Source of the DNA: JBHJGS01 sp050331575
GTDB lineage: Bacteria; Pseudomonadota; Alphaproteobacteria; Sphingomonadales; Rhodothalassiaceae
Direction of reading: 5' to 3'
Assembly: GCA_050331575.1 (NCBI GenBank)
Contig: JBHJGS010000010.1
Location: forward strand, 1-42,630
DNA: 42,630 nt
Under the pieces are notes generated by a model, which was given only the letters and a program-made list of their open reading frames with translations, had not been told where the DNA came from and did no database searches. A program made the translations under genes and the position numbers. Below are positions 1 to 8,594 of this stretch, piece after piece. Within the stretch, counting starts at the first letter, position 1. Every line of letters starts with the position of its first letter.

Positions 1-98
1 CCCCGCGCCGGGCCGCCCCCCCCCCCCGCCCCCCGCGCGCGCCGCCCCCCCCCCCCCCCCCCCACCGCCCGGGCGCCTGCTGTTAGCTGGCAACCGCT
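1..98. other. C-rich low-complexity start of window
   Basis: Bases 1 to about 75 are almost only C and G, with several runs of seven or more C. No coding or regulatory signal is visible. The composition is unlike the rest of the window and suggests a contig end or sequencing/assembly artefact rather than biology. The last 20 or so bases before the ATG at 99 look normal but hold no clear ribosome binding site. Confidence 0.6.
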
Positions 99-1907
99 AT
101 GACCCAGCCGAGCCCCGATCCTGCCGCCGTCGCAGCGCCCGCCGGCGGCCTGTCCCGCCTCAAGCGCTTGCGACTTCTCGTCCGCTTCGCCGCCCCCTAT
201 CGCTGGTGGGTGGCCGCAGCCCTGGTATCCCTGGTGCTGTCCACCGGCGCTTCGCTGACCCTGGTTTATACCTTGAAGCCGCTCATCGATCGCGGCTTTT
301 CCGGCGACGACGCCGCAGCCATCGACGTCTACTTCCTGCAATTATTGCTGGTGGCTGCGGTCTTGGCTATGGCCACCGCCAGCCGGTTTTACTTCGTCAC
401 GGTTCTGGGCGAGCGGGTGGTGGCGGATCTGCGCCGGGCGGTGCATCGGCGACTGCTGCATCTGCAGCCGCGCTTTTTCGATGATAATCGGCCGGGCGAG
501 CTGTCCTCGCGGCTGACCAGCGACACCACAGTGATCCAGTCTGTTCTGGGCTCCTCGGTGTCTATCGCGCTGAGAAATCTGCTCACCTTCATCGGCGGCC
601 TGGCGATGCTGATCTATACCAACGCCGCTTTGATGGGCAGCCTGGCGATCGCAATCCCGCTGGTGATCGTGCCGGTGGTGGTGTTGGGTCGGCAGGTGCG
701 CAAATTGGCGCGCAAGTCGCAGGATCGGCTCGCCGATGTCGGCGCGCGGGCGACGGAAACCTATGGCGCCATCCGCATTGTTCAGGCGTTCCGGCAGGAA
801 CGGCGGGAGGCCGACCGATTCGCCCAGACCGTCGATGCGGCCTTTGCCATCGCGCGTCAACGCATCGCCATGCGTGCGGTGCTGACGGTCACGGTGATCC
901 TGCTCATCTTCGCTGCGATTGATCTGATTTTGTGGCAGGGCGCCAAGCAGGTGGTCGCCGGAGACATGACCGGGGGCGAGATGGCCGCCTTCGTTGCCTA
1001 TGCCATCATGGTGGCAACCGCGGCCGGCGCAGTGATCGAGGTCTATGGCGATCTGCAGCGCGCCGCCGGCGCGTCTGAGCGGCTGCGCGAACTGCTCGAC
1101 ATGACGTCCGGTCTTGCGCTGCCGGCGGTGCCGCGGACCTTGCCGCACAAATTGTCGCGCGCGGTGCGGTTCGAAGCGGTCAGCTTTGCTTATGAGGATG
1201 GGCGACCGGCCTTGAGCGGGATCGATTTGGATATCGCCGCCGGCGAGATGATCGCCCTTGTCGGACCGTCCGGGGCGGGCAAATCGACCCTGTTCCATCT
1301 GTTGCAGCGGTTCGACGATCCCAGCGCCGGCCGAATTTTGATCGATGGGACGGATATTCGGCATCTTTCCCTGGAGGGGCTACGCAGCCAGATGGCCATG
1401 GTGCCGCAGGATGTCCTGCTGTTCGCCGATACGATTCGGGAGAATGTGCGGTACGCCCGCCCGCAAGCCGATGATGCGGCGGTTCACCGGGCGCTTGAGA
1501 TCGCCCATGCGATGGAATTCGTCGAGCGGCTGCCTGAGGGGCTGGACACGATCTTGGGTGAGCGCGGCGCGCGGCTGTCCGGCGGCCAGAAGGCGCGCCT
1601 GGCAATCGCGCGCGCGGTCCTGGCTGATGCGCCGATTCTGCTGCTGGACGAAGCCACGGCGGCATTGGACGCCCATTCCGAACGCCAGGTTCAGGCCGCC
1701 TTGGCGGAGCTGATGGAGGGGCGCACGTCGCTGATCATCGCCCATCGCTTGGCCACGGTGCGGGATGCGGACCGGATCATGCTGATGCGCGACGGCCGGC
1801 TGATCGACATCGCCCCGCATGACACCTTGATGGCGCGGTCAGAACTGTATCAGGACATGGTCCAGTTGCAGGCGCTGGCCGAGCGGCCGCTGTCTGAAGC
1901 CGGCTGA
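99..1907 (+). CDS. ABC transporter, fused permease and ATPase (MsbA/LipA-exporter type)
   Basis: A 602-residue half-transporter. Residues about 25-330 form a six-helix ABC exporter membrane domain, and residues about 350-590 form the nucleotide-binding domain. Visible motifs are the Walker A GPSGAGKST at about 389-397, the signature LSGGQ at about 493-497, Walker B ILLLDEATAALD at about 512-523 and the H-loop IIAHRL. The architecture and length fit the MsbA-like lipid/multidrug exporter family (homodimer in the inner membrane). MsbA itself flips lipid A core; the substrate here cannot be read from sequence. The gene is alone on this strand and converges with the lytic transglycosylase gene. 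No clear Shine-Dalgarno precedes the ATG, and the upstream sequence is the suspect C-rich stretch, so the start is the least certain part. Confidence 0.9.
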   Translation: MTQPSPDPAAVAAPAGGLSRLKRLRLLVRFAAPYRWWVAAALVSLVLSTGASLTLVYTLKPLIDRGFSGDDAAAIDVYFLQLLLVAAVLAMATASRFYFVTVLGERVVADLRRAVHRRLLHLQPRFFDDNRPGELSSRLTSDTTVIQSVLGSSVSIALRNLLTFIGGLAMLIYTNAALMGSLAIAIPLVIVPVVVLGRQVRKLARKSQDRLADVGARATETYGAIRIVQAFRQERREADRFAQTVDAAFAIARQRIAMRAVLTVTVILLIFAAIDLILWQGAKQVVAGDMTGGEMAAFVAYAIMVATAAGAVIEVYGDLQRAAGASERLRELLDMTSGLALPAVPRTLPHKLSRAVRFEAVSFAYEDGRPALSGIDLDIAAGEMIALVGPSGAGKSTLFHLLQRFDDPSAGRILIDGTDIRHLSLEGLRSQMAMVPQDVLLFADTIRENVRYARPQADDAAVHRALEIAHAMEFVERLPEGLDTILGERGARLSGGQKARLAIARAVLADAPILLLDEATAALDAHSERQVQAALAELMEGRTSLIIAHRLATVRDADRIMLMRDGRLIDIAPHDTLMARSELYQDMVQLQALAERPLSEAG

Positions 1908-1940
1908 ACCGGTTGGTATGGCAGCGGGCCTGTTCGTTCA

Positions 1941-1971
1941 ATCAAGCGCGATCGCGATTGACCGGATGAAA
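1941..1971 (-). repeat. Dispersed palindromic repeat, partial copy, reverse orientation
   Basis: Read on the minus strand, the 25-base core at 1947-1971 matches the core at 13136-13160 at 24 of 25 positions (it contains CAATCGCGATCGCG). It lies in the 69-bp gap between two convergent genes. Only the core is recognisable; the AGAGCA end seen in other copies is missing. Confidence 0.65.
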
Positions 1972-1976
1972 CAGCC

Positions 1977-4136
1977 CTAATTGGCCAAAGTGCCGCCAGC
2001 CAAGGCGGCGGAGCGGGTATCGAGTCGGCCGGTGCGCAGAAGATCGATCAACGACCGGGGGCCGCCGTCCTGCCCGCTCAACAGCAATTCGTAAATCGCC
2101 GTGGCGTCGAGCACCCGCTGCACATAATTGCGCGTCTCGGAGAAGGGGATCAGTTCGACCCAATCCACGATATCCACCTCCGCCTGGCGCGGATCCCCGA
2201 ACAGTCGGATCCAGCGGCTGACCGCGCCGGGACCGGCATTATAGGCTGCCAGCGCCAACACATAGGAGCCATCAAAGCGGCTCAGCAATTGTTCCAAATG
2301 CGCAGACCCCAATGCCACATTATAGTCTGGATCCGCGGTTAGCCTCTCAGGATGATAGGGCAAACCGATCGACCGCGCGGTATGCCGCGCCGTGGCCGGG
2401 GTCAACTGCATCAGACCCAGGGCGCCGGCATGGCTGCGCGCTTCCGGGAAAAACAGGCTCTCCTGCCGGGTCAAGCCCAGGATCAGCGGCTGCAGCGCGG
2501 CCTGCTCCGGCGGCGGGTCGAACACCGGATAGCCGGCCTTCACCAAAACCATGCCGTCCCTCGCGGCGTTTTTGGCCGCGGTGATGGCCGCATCGGGTCG
2601 GCGCAATTCCGCGGACAAGGCCACAGCCAACTGTTGCTGGGTCCGGCTCCGGGCGTCCAAGATCAGGTGGCTGAGCATCACGCGCAGTTCGTGATCATTG
2701 CCCAGATCGGCGAGATACCGAACCATCAAGACGCGCGGATCGACGGCAAAGGCCAGGCGGGCCAGAAACGGCGCCGGCGCCGGCTCCACGGTCGGCAATT
2801 CAGACTTTTCGCCGATTCGCGTGCGCGCCAACTGCCCATAATAGAACAGATCATGCTGGGCGGCTTCGCGGTACCAGGCGCTTGCGGCCATAGGATCGCC
2901 GCGCGCCTCGGCCGCGCGCCCCGCCCAATAGGCGCCGCGAGACAGGCTGATGGGAAAATTCACCACCGCGTGCATGCGCTGGAAATGGTCCAACGCCTGG
3001 CCCGGCGCGTCGCGGAACCGCAGCGCAATCCAACCGGCCAACCATTCCGCCTCAGCGATTTGCGCGCGCACCTGGCGCGGCAGATCCGCAGCGGTGAGGA
3101 CATCGTCGACCGCCTCCGCAGCCGCTTCATCAATCGTCAGCGGAATGCCATCGGCCATGGCGTGGTCAGCGGCAAGCCGGTAGGCCTGCTCGTACTGGCC
3201 TTCGCTGAGCAGCCGGCGCGCCTGGAAATGGCGTTCGCGCCACCAATTGCGGGCATTGTGAATGCGCTGGCCGTCAATTTCGGTGGACAACATCAAGTCC
3301 GTGCTGGAGTCGTGCTTGCCCTTGATGCGCCGCCAGTAGATCCGGTCGAACACCAGGCCCGGATCGTCGCGCAATTGCTCCGGCACCTTGGCGATCGCCG
3401 CATCGACATTATAGGCGAAGGCGATCAGCGCCGAACGCGCCTTGATCAGGGCCTGATGGTCGGCATCAAGCAGCGGCATCAGACGCAAAGCCTGGGTCCG
3501 GTTGCGCTGCCACAAGAAATAGCCAGCGCGGCTGAGATGGTCGCCATGGCTCAAATGCTCGCCGAAGCGGGCCAGCCACCATCTTTGATCACTGTGACTG
3601 AGCGGCGCGGTCTGCCACCCGCGGCGCAGCCATGCCGCGGCCTCCAAATCCCGTCCAGCTTCAAACAAGGCGCGCGCAAAGGCCAATTGGCCGGTGCCGG
3701 TCAACGGCGGGTGCAGGGTAAACCAGGCAATGCGCTCGGCTACCGGCTGGCTGGCTCGCACCACCGCTTCCGCACGCCGGATCATCAGGTCAATCGACGG
3801 CCAATCCGGATGCGTTTCGATGAATTCGCGCAATGTTTCAAAAGAGGCGGCGCCATGCTGCCGCAGCGCGATCCAGCGCAGCATTTCCTTGGCCAGAGGC
3901 CGATCATAGCCGCGCACATGCGCCATCGCGCTGGTCAGGCGGCCACGGCGCGCCTCGCTGATCGCCATGCGGAAGGCTTCCCGCTCGCGAGACGGGAACA
4001 AGCGATCCGGGATATGCGGCTTGTCGCGCGGAAGAATCGCGGCCCGGTCCAGCGACTGCGCCGGCAGCGCGGCCCCCCCGATAAGCGCTGCAAATAAGAG
4101 GGCACAGGCAAGCCTGGACGGGCATGACAGACGCAT
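1977..4136 (-). CDS. Soluble lytic murein transglycosylase (Slt70-like)
   Basis: A 719-residue exported protein with an N-terminal signal peptide (hydrophobic residues about 9-27, ending near LPAQS). A long alpha-helical superhelix follows, then a C-terminal SLT goose-type lysozyme domain (about 545-680). The catalytic Glu is E559 in LTRQES, followed by the family motif GALGLMQLTP and later by AYNAGPGAVSRW. Such enzymes cleave the MurNAc-GlcNAc bond in peptidoglycan to give 1,6-anhydro-MurNAc products in the periplasm, for turnover or insertion of envelope machines. The length is close to E. coli Slt70 plus an extension. A GAGGGA about 10 bases upstream supports the ATG at 4136. It is divergent from dapA. 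Confidence 0.9.
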   Translation of the reverse strand: MRLSCPSRLACALLFAALIGGAALPAQSLDRAAILPRDKPHIPDRLFPSREREAFRMAISEARRGRLTSAMAHVRGYDRPLAKEMLRWIALRQHGAASFETLREFIETHPDWPSIDLMIRRAEAVVRASQPVAERIAWFTLHPPLTGTGQLAFARALFEAGRDLEAAAWLRRGWQTAPLSHSDQRWWLARFGEHLSHGDHLSRAGYFLWQRNRTQALRLMPLLDADHQALIKARSALIAFAYNVDAAIAKVPEQLRDDPGLVFDRIYWRRIKGKHDSSTDLMLSTEIDGQRIHNARNWWRERHFQARRLLSEGQYEQAYRLAADHAMADGIPLTIDEAAAEAVDDVLTAADLPRQVRAQIAEAEWLAGWIALRFRDAPGQALDHFQRMHAVVNFPISLSRGAYWAGRAAEARGDPMAASAWYREAAQHDLFYYGQLARTRIGEKSELPTVEPAPAPFLARLAFAVDPRVLMVRYLADLGNDHELRVMLSHLILDARSRTQQQLAVALSAELRRPDAAITAAKNAARDGMVLVKAGYPVFDPPPEQAALQPLILGLTRQESLFFPEARSHAGALGLMQLTPATARHTARSIGLPYHPERLTADPDYNVALGSAHLEQLLSRFDGSYVLALAAYNAGPGAVSRWIRLFGDPRQAEVDIVDWVELIPFSETRNYVQRVLDATAIYELLLSGQDGGPRSLIDLLRTGRLDTRSAALAGGTLAN

Positions 4137-4304
4137 GAACCGGTCAATCCCTCACTAAAATCCCCACGCCAAGACTTGCAAACTACCGATGATCGGGCCA
4201 AACGTCCAGCGGTCCGGCGGCATCGGCAGGCGGAATTGCGTGCGCCTTGACGTTTGTGACGTGTCCGTGACAACGGTCCGCTTTCCACACACATATAGCG
4301 TATG

Positions 4305-5195
4305 ATGTTTAAAGGCTCCCTTCCCGCCCTGATTACGCCGTTCAACGACGGCGCCGTTGATGTCGATGCCCTGCGCGCGCTGGTGCGCTGGCAGATGTCT
4401 GCTGGCAGCCATGGTCTGGTCCCGTGCGGCACCACCGGCGAGGCGCCGGTGCTCAATGAGGCGGAGCAAGACCAGGTGCTGGCCGTGACGCTAGAGGCCG
4501 CCGATGGCCGGGTGCCCGTGATCATGGGCTGCGGCGGCAATGATACCGCCAAGGTGATCAAGGCGGTGAAGCGGGCGGCAGCGGCGGGGGCTGACGCGGC
4601 GCTGGTGGTTGCCCCTTATTACAACAAGCCCGATCAAGCCGGGCTCTTTGCGCATTTCCGCGCGGTTGCCGAACAGGGCGGGCTGCCGATCGTGATCTAC
4701 AACATCCCCGGACGCAGCGTCGTGGACATTGCCGTGGATACGCTGGCACGGCTTGCGGAGCTGCCGCGGATTGTCGCGATCAAGGATGCCACGGGCGATC
4801 TGTCGCGGGTTGCCGATCAGCGCCTGGCCATGGGGGCGACGGTCTGCCAACTCTCCGGCGAAGATGCCACAGCGGTCGGCTTCAATGCCATGGGCGGGGT
4901 CGGCTGCATCTCGGTGACCGCCAATGTCGCCCCGGATCTGTGCGCACAACAGCAAGAGGCATGCTTGGCGGGAGATTATGGCGCCGCGCGGCACCTGCAG
5001 GATCGGCTGATCCCGCTGCACCGGGCCTTGTTTTGCGCGCCCTCGCCGGCGCCGGTGAAATATGCCTTGGCGCGGCTGGGCTGGATCCGAGAAGGCGTGC
5101 GCCTGCCCTTGGTGGATTTGGCCGTGGACAAGCGCCGCCGGGTCGATGCTGCCTTGGTGCAGGCCGGCCTGCTTGATGCCGCAGCGGCGGAATAG
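4305..5195 (+). CDS. dapA: 4-hydroxy-tetrahydrodipicolinate synthase
   Basis: A TIM-barrel aldolase that condenses pyruvate and aspartate semialdehyde, the first committed step of lysine and diaminopimelate synthesis in the cytosol. Visible are the substrate-binding GTTGE motif (about 43-47), catalytic Tyr in VIYNIPGRS (about Y132) and the Schiff-base Lys in IVAIKDATGD (about K160). The reading frame has two consecutive ATGs at 4302 and 4305. I choose the second because family members begin MF-GS, giving 296 residues. No Shine-Dalgarno is visible, and a TATAGC a few bases upstream could be a -10 of a leaderless mRNA, but this is speculative. smpB follows after 5 bases, an arrangement common in alphaproteobacteria. 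Confidence 0.95.
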   Translation: MFKGSLPALITPFNDGAVDVDALRALVRWQMSAGSHGLVPCGTTGEAPVLNEAEQDQVLAVTLEAADGRVPVIMGCGGNDTAKVIKAVKRAAAAGADAALVVAPYYNKPDQAGLFAHFRAVAEQGGLPIVIYNIPGRSVVDIAVDTLARLAELPRIVAIKDATGDLSRVADQRLAMGATVCQLSGEDATAVGFNAMGGVGCISVTANVAPDLCAQQQEACLAGDYGAARHLQDRLIPLHRALFCAPSPAPVKYALARLGWIREGVRLPLVDLAVDKRRRVDAALVQAGLLDAAAAE

Positions 5196-5200
5196 GCGCG

Positions 5201-5677
5201 ATGGCTCAGAAAAAGTCGAAACCGCCGAATCGTTTGGCCGCGGAGAATCGCAAGGCCCGGCATCTTTATAGCATCGAAGATGCGGTCGAGGCGGGTTTGG
5301 CGCTGCAGGGCACGGAGGTGAAGTCTCTGCGCGCCGGCAATGCCAATATCGGCGAAAGCTATGCTGAGGAGCGAGGCGGCGAATTGTGGCTGGTCAACGC
5401 CCATATCGGCGAATTCAGCCATGGCAACCAGTTCAATCACGAACCCCGGCGGCCGCGTAAATTATTGCTGCACCGGCGCCAGATCAATCGCCTGGCCGGC
5501 TCGGTGCAGCGCGAGGGCTATACCTTGGTGCCGCTGAAAATCTATTTCACCGATACCGGCCTGGCCAAGCTGGAACTGGGCTTGGCCAAGGGCAAGAAGC
5601 TGCATGATAAGCGCGAAAGTGAAAAGGCGCGCGATTGGGCGCGGCAGAAGCAACGGGTGCTAAAGGTGCACGGCTGA
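5201..5677 (+). CDS. smpB: SsrA-binding protein SmpB
   Basis: A 158-residue protein of standard SmpB length. It has an RKARHLYSIEDAVEAGLAL start and the conserved EVKSLRAGNANI, AYIG-like and YFTDTGLAKLELGLAKGKK segments. The basic C-terminal tail (HDKRESEKARDWARQKQR) is the part that enters the decoding centre. SmpB binds tmRNA and lets it rescue stalled ribosomes by trans-translation. The start codon lies 5 bases after the dapA stop, so the two are probably co-transcribed and translationally coupled. Confidence 0.96.
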   Translation: MAQKKSKPPNRLAAENRKARHLYSIEDAVEAGLALQGTEVKSLRAGNANIGESYAEERGGELWLVNAHIGEFSHGNQFNHEPRRPRKLLLHRRQINRLAGSVQREGYTLVPLKIYFTDTGLAKLELGLAKGKKLHDKRESEKARDWARQKQRVLKVHG

Positions 5678-5693
5678 CACGCTTGTGTGCGGT

Positions 5694-5722
5694 TTGACCC
5701 TTGCGGTCTTCCCAATTATGCG
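5694..5722 (+). promoter_or_regulatory. Possible sigma-70 promoter of the ferredoxin-NADP reductase gene
   Basis: TTGACC at 5694-5699 and TATGCG at 5717-5722 are separated by 17 bases, ahead of the ATG at 5800. The -35 matches 5 of 6 consensus positions; the -10 is weak. It lies directly after the smpB stop. Confidence 0.3.
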
Positions 5723-5799
5723 CTGAATGCCCATTTCCGCCGGGACGCCCGCCGCCCCGGCCCCAAGGAAAGTTGCGAAAGACCATAGGGAAGAGCTTT

Positions 5800-6600
5800 A
5801 TGTCCGACCGCCGCCAAGCATCGCCCAATGCGCCGACGCTGGAGACCGTCTTGTCCGTGCGCCATTGGAGCGACCGGCTGTTTTCGTTCCGGATTACGCG
5901 GCCTGCGACCTTCCGCTTCAAATCCGGCGAGTTCATCATGTTGGGTCTGGAGGTCGACGGCAAACCCCTGCTGCGCGCCTATTCCATGGCCAGCCCTGCC
6001 TGGGACGAAGAACTGGAATTCTATTCGATCAAGGTGCCGGACGGGCCGTTGACCTCGCGCCTGCAGAATATCCAGCCGGGCGATAAGGTCATGCTCGGCA
6101 AAAAGCCGGTCGGCACCTTGGTGCTGGATGCGCTGACCCCGGGCAAGCGCTTGTACATGTTCTCCACCGGCACCGGCATTGCCCCGTTCGCCAGCCTGAT
6201 CCGGGATCCGGAAACCTATTCCATGTATGAGCAGGTGATCCTGACCCAGACCACGTGGACGCGCAACGGCCTCACCTTCGGCGAGCATCTGTTCGATGCT
6301 GTCAAGCAGGACCCGCTGGTGGGCGAGGAGGCGCAGTCTCAACTGACCCTGTTCACCAGCACCACGCGCGACGACGGCTATGAGCGAAACATCGGTCGGA
6401 TCACTCATTTGATCGAGTCCGGACGCCTGTTCGAGGAATTGGGTGTGCCGCCGCTCAACCCGGAGACCGACCGGGCGATGATCTGCGGCTCTATGGCGAT
6501 GCTGAATGACATGAAGGCTGTGGTAGAAGCGGCTGGTTTGACCGAAGGCTCAAACAGCTCGCCGGGCGAATTTGTGGTCGAGAAAGCCTTTGTCGGCTGA
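5800..6600 (+). CDS. fpr: Ferredoxin/flavodoxin-NADP(+) reductase (bacterial FPR type)
   Basis: A 266-residue FAD flavoprotein that moves electrons between NADPH and ferredoxin or flavodoxin in the cytosol. The FAD-binding RAYSMAS motif sits in the N-terminal beta-barrel (about 65-71). The NADP-binding GTGIAPFASLIRDPE follows at about 125-139, and CGSMAMLNDM near 228. The C-terminus ends VEKAFVG, as in bacterial FPRs with an extension beyond the FAD-stacking residue. The open frame runs further upstream to 5701, but AGGGAAGAG just before the ATG at 5800 and the family length point to this start. In purple bacteria FPR commonly serves oxidative-stress defence or ferredoxin reduction; which one applies here cannot be seen. 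Confidence 0.9.
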   Translation: MSDRRQASPNAPTLETVLSVRHWSDRLFSFRITRPATFRFKSGEFIMLGLEVDGKPLLRAYSMASPAWDEELEFYSIKVPDGPLTSRLQNIQPGDKVMLGKKPVGTLVLDALTPGKRLYMFSTGTGIAPFASLIRDPETYSMYEQVILTQTTWTRNGLTFGEHLFDAVKQDPLVGEEAQSQLTLFTSTTRDDGYERNIGRITHLIESGRLFEELGVPPLNPETDRAMICGSMAMLNDMKAVVEAAGLTEGSNSSPGEFVVEKAFVG

Positions 6601-6679
6601 CCGATCTGCTCTTCCGCCGGGGCACCGGGCGTGCTAGCACCCCGCCCAGCCGAGTCGCAAATATGAGGGGTTGATTTTG

Positions 6680-7435
6680 ATGAACGACGCTACACCGGTG
6701 GAGAATGGCGCCGGCGCCGCCGCCGCTAATGTCCTGCCGCTATTCTACAGCCAGCCTGAAGTCCTGCGCAAAGACAAGCACGGGGATCTTGGATTGGCTG
6801 GCGAGCCCGATTACAGCTTTGCCAAAACCGCCAATGCCATCCCGGTAACGGTGGCGGAATTTGCGTCCGCCGGGCTGCACTATCCGATTATTTTCGTCGG
6901 CCGGGAACAGTTGATCCCGGTTGCCGCCATGGGCTTGGAGCAAGGCCAGAATCTGTTCGTCACGGAGGAAGGCCGCTGGGATCCCTATAGCTACATGCCG
7001 GCCTATGTGCGCCGCTATCCGTTCGTGTTCGTGCGCGACCAGCAGAATGAACGCTTTGCGCTGTGCATTGACCGCGCCTCCAAACGCGTCAATGCCGGCG
7101 AGGGCGTGCGGCCCTTCTTCGACGGCGAAGACATGTCGGACCTGACCAAGCAGGCGCTGGATTTCTGCACCGCCTACCAGCAGGAGGCGAGCCAGACCGA
7201 GCGGTTCACCGCCTTGATGCGAGAGCTGGACCTGCTCACCGAGAAGGGCATCAGCTTGACGTTGCGGACCGGCGAGAACAAGACCATCAACAATATTCAT
7301 CTCATTGACGAGGAAAAGCTGGCCAATCTGCCGGACGACAAGTTCCTGGAACTGCGCCAAAATGGCGCCCTGGCGGTGATCTACTGCCATCTGATGAGCC
7401 AGAAGGCCTGGCAGCCGCTGGTGGCGCGCGCCTAG
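6680..7435 (+). CDS. SapC family protein
   Basis: A 251-residue protein matching the proteobacterial SapC family: the N-terminal PLFYSQPEVL, the central YPIIFVG and the PYSYMPAYVRRYPFVFV segments are typical. The family name comes from S-layer-associated SapC, but the function of these cytosolic-looking homologues is not established. There is no signal peptide or membrane helix. I start at the ATG at 6680, preceded by GAGGGG at 6665-6670, rather than the in-frame TTG at 6671. The gene meets the diguanylate cyclase gene head-on, and the two stop codons share the palindrome CTAG at 7432-7435. Confidence 0.85.
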   Translation: MNDATPVENGAGAAAANVLPLFYSQPEVLRKDKHGDLGLAGEPDYSFAKTANAIPVTVAEFASAGLHYPIIFVGREQLIPVAAMGLEQGQNLFVTEEGRWDPYSYMPAYVRRYPFVFVRDQQNERFALCIDRASKRVNAGEGVRPFFDGEDMSDLTKQALDFCTAYQQEASQTERFTALMRELDLLTEKGISLTLRTGENKTINNIHLIDEEKLANLPDDKFLELRQNGALAVIYCHLMSQKAWQPLVARA

Positions 7436-8514
7436 GCCGTCGCGGGCGGGGCGACCACGGTCCGGTTTCGTCCCGCCGACTTGGCCTCGTACAAAGCCGT
7501 GTCCGCGCGCTTCAGTGCATTCTCCACCGCGCGAATATGGCACTCATGCGGTGACAGCATGGCTACGCCGATGCTGACGGTCATGCGCAAAGGGCCAGAG
7601 TGTGTCGGCAGGTCAGCGCTTGCCACCGAGCCTCGGAACCGTTCCGCCACCATGCGCGCCTCATCGCATTGCAGCCCGACCAGCAGGCAAGCAAATTCCT
7701 CACCACCCATGCGGCCAAACAGATCCTGCGCGCGCAAATTGGTCCGGCCGAGGCGCGCCAGCATCTTCAGCGCATCGTCGCCGACGGCGTGGCCATAATT
7801 GTCATTGATGCGCTTGAAATGGTCGATATCGATCATCAACACAGCCAAGGGCTGTTCGCTGCGCCGCTGGCAATCCGCCCGCTGGCCGGCCTGATCCATA
7901 AAGTGGCGGCGATTGGCCAAGCCCGTCAGGGGATCGGTATTGGCCAACCGCTCCAACAAGGCCTGCTGTTCCTCCAGCTTGCGCCGGGCCGCCTCCGCCT
8001 CGTTCTTGGCATGATAAAAGCGCTCGGCCAGTTCGGCCATGTCCGCGACATTCTGCTCCAACGCCTCGGAGGTGAAGCTGCGTTCCTGCTCAGCGCGCAC
8101 CACCTCGGTCACGTCGGCGAAAAACCAGGCGCGGCCGAAAATCTGTCCGGCATCGCCGAGAAGCGGCGCGACCGTGACATCGAGAATTCGGCCGTTGGTC
8201 AGGCGCATGCGCTCAATCAGGCGCAACGCCGGGTTCGGCCGCACAAAGTCAACGAACTGGCGCACCTGGGCCTTGTCCTCGGCCAAAGCGGCGACCTCCG
8301 CCAGCACCGTCTCCCGATCCTGGCCGACCACTTGCGCGGACGACACATCGAATAGCCGGCAAAAGCGGTCATTGACGAACACCGTCCAGCCTTCGCGTGA
8401 TGACAGCAAGATGCCGGTCGACGACGCTTCGCACAGCGAACGAAACAGTTCGTCGCATCCGGCTTCACCGATATCGGACACGGGCGCCCGCGCAAGGAGC
8501 GTTCTGTCGCTCAC
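7432..8514 (-). CDS. PAS-GGDEF diguanylate cyclase
   Basis: A 360-residue soluble signalling enzyme. A PAS sensor domain lies at about 20-130 (SSREGWTVFVNDRFCRLFD), with PAC-like sequence and a coiled-coil linker up to about 195, then a GGDEF domain starting TDPLTGLANRRHF. The active-site loop is GGEEF (about 270-274), so it should make c-di-GMP from two GTP. RAQD lies exactly five residues before it, the layout of the inhibitory I-site. The open frame continues into aroC. I choose the GTG at 8514 because GAAGGGA lies just upstream and it avoids the overlap. It may be co-transcribed with fabI and aroC. There is no membrane segment, so it acts in the cytosol. Confidence 0.88.
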   Translation of the reverse strand: MSDRTLLARAPVSDIGEAGCDELFRSLCEASSTGILLSSREGWTVFVNDRFCRLFDVSSAQVVGQDRETVLAEVAALAEDKAQVRQFVDFVRPNPALRLIERMRLTNGRILDVTVAPLLGDAGQIFGRAWFFADVTEVVRAEQERSFTSEALEQNVADMAELAERFYHAKNEAEAARRKLEEQQALLERLANTDPLTGLANRRHFMDQAGQRADCQRRSEQPLAVLMIDIDHFKRINDNYGHAVGDDALKMLARLGRTNLRAQDLFGRMGGEEFACLLVGLQCDEARMVAERFRGSVASADLPTHSGPLRMTVSIGVAMLSPHECHIRAVENALKRADTALYEAKSAGRNRTVVAPPATA

Positions 8515-8594
8515 ACCGCTTTTCCCTTCGCCGGCCTGGCGGGCCTGGGCGCTTAAATCCAGACCAAACACGCGACCAGTTTGGGCAAAAGCTC

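Noticed and set aside
342..1364. Long minus-strand open frame of 340 codons
   Set aside because: It is antisense to the ABC exporter and has His/Gln/Arg-rich composition typical of a shadow frame in GC-rich DNA.
2352..4097. Plus-strand open frame of 581 codons
   Set aside because: It is opposite the lytic transglycosylase gene, has no recognisable domain and has the composition of an antisense frame.
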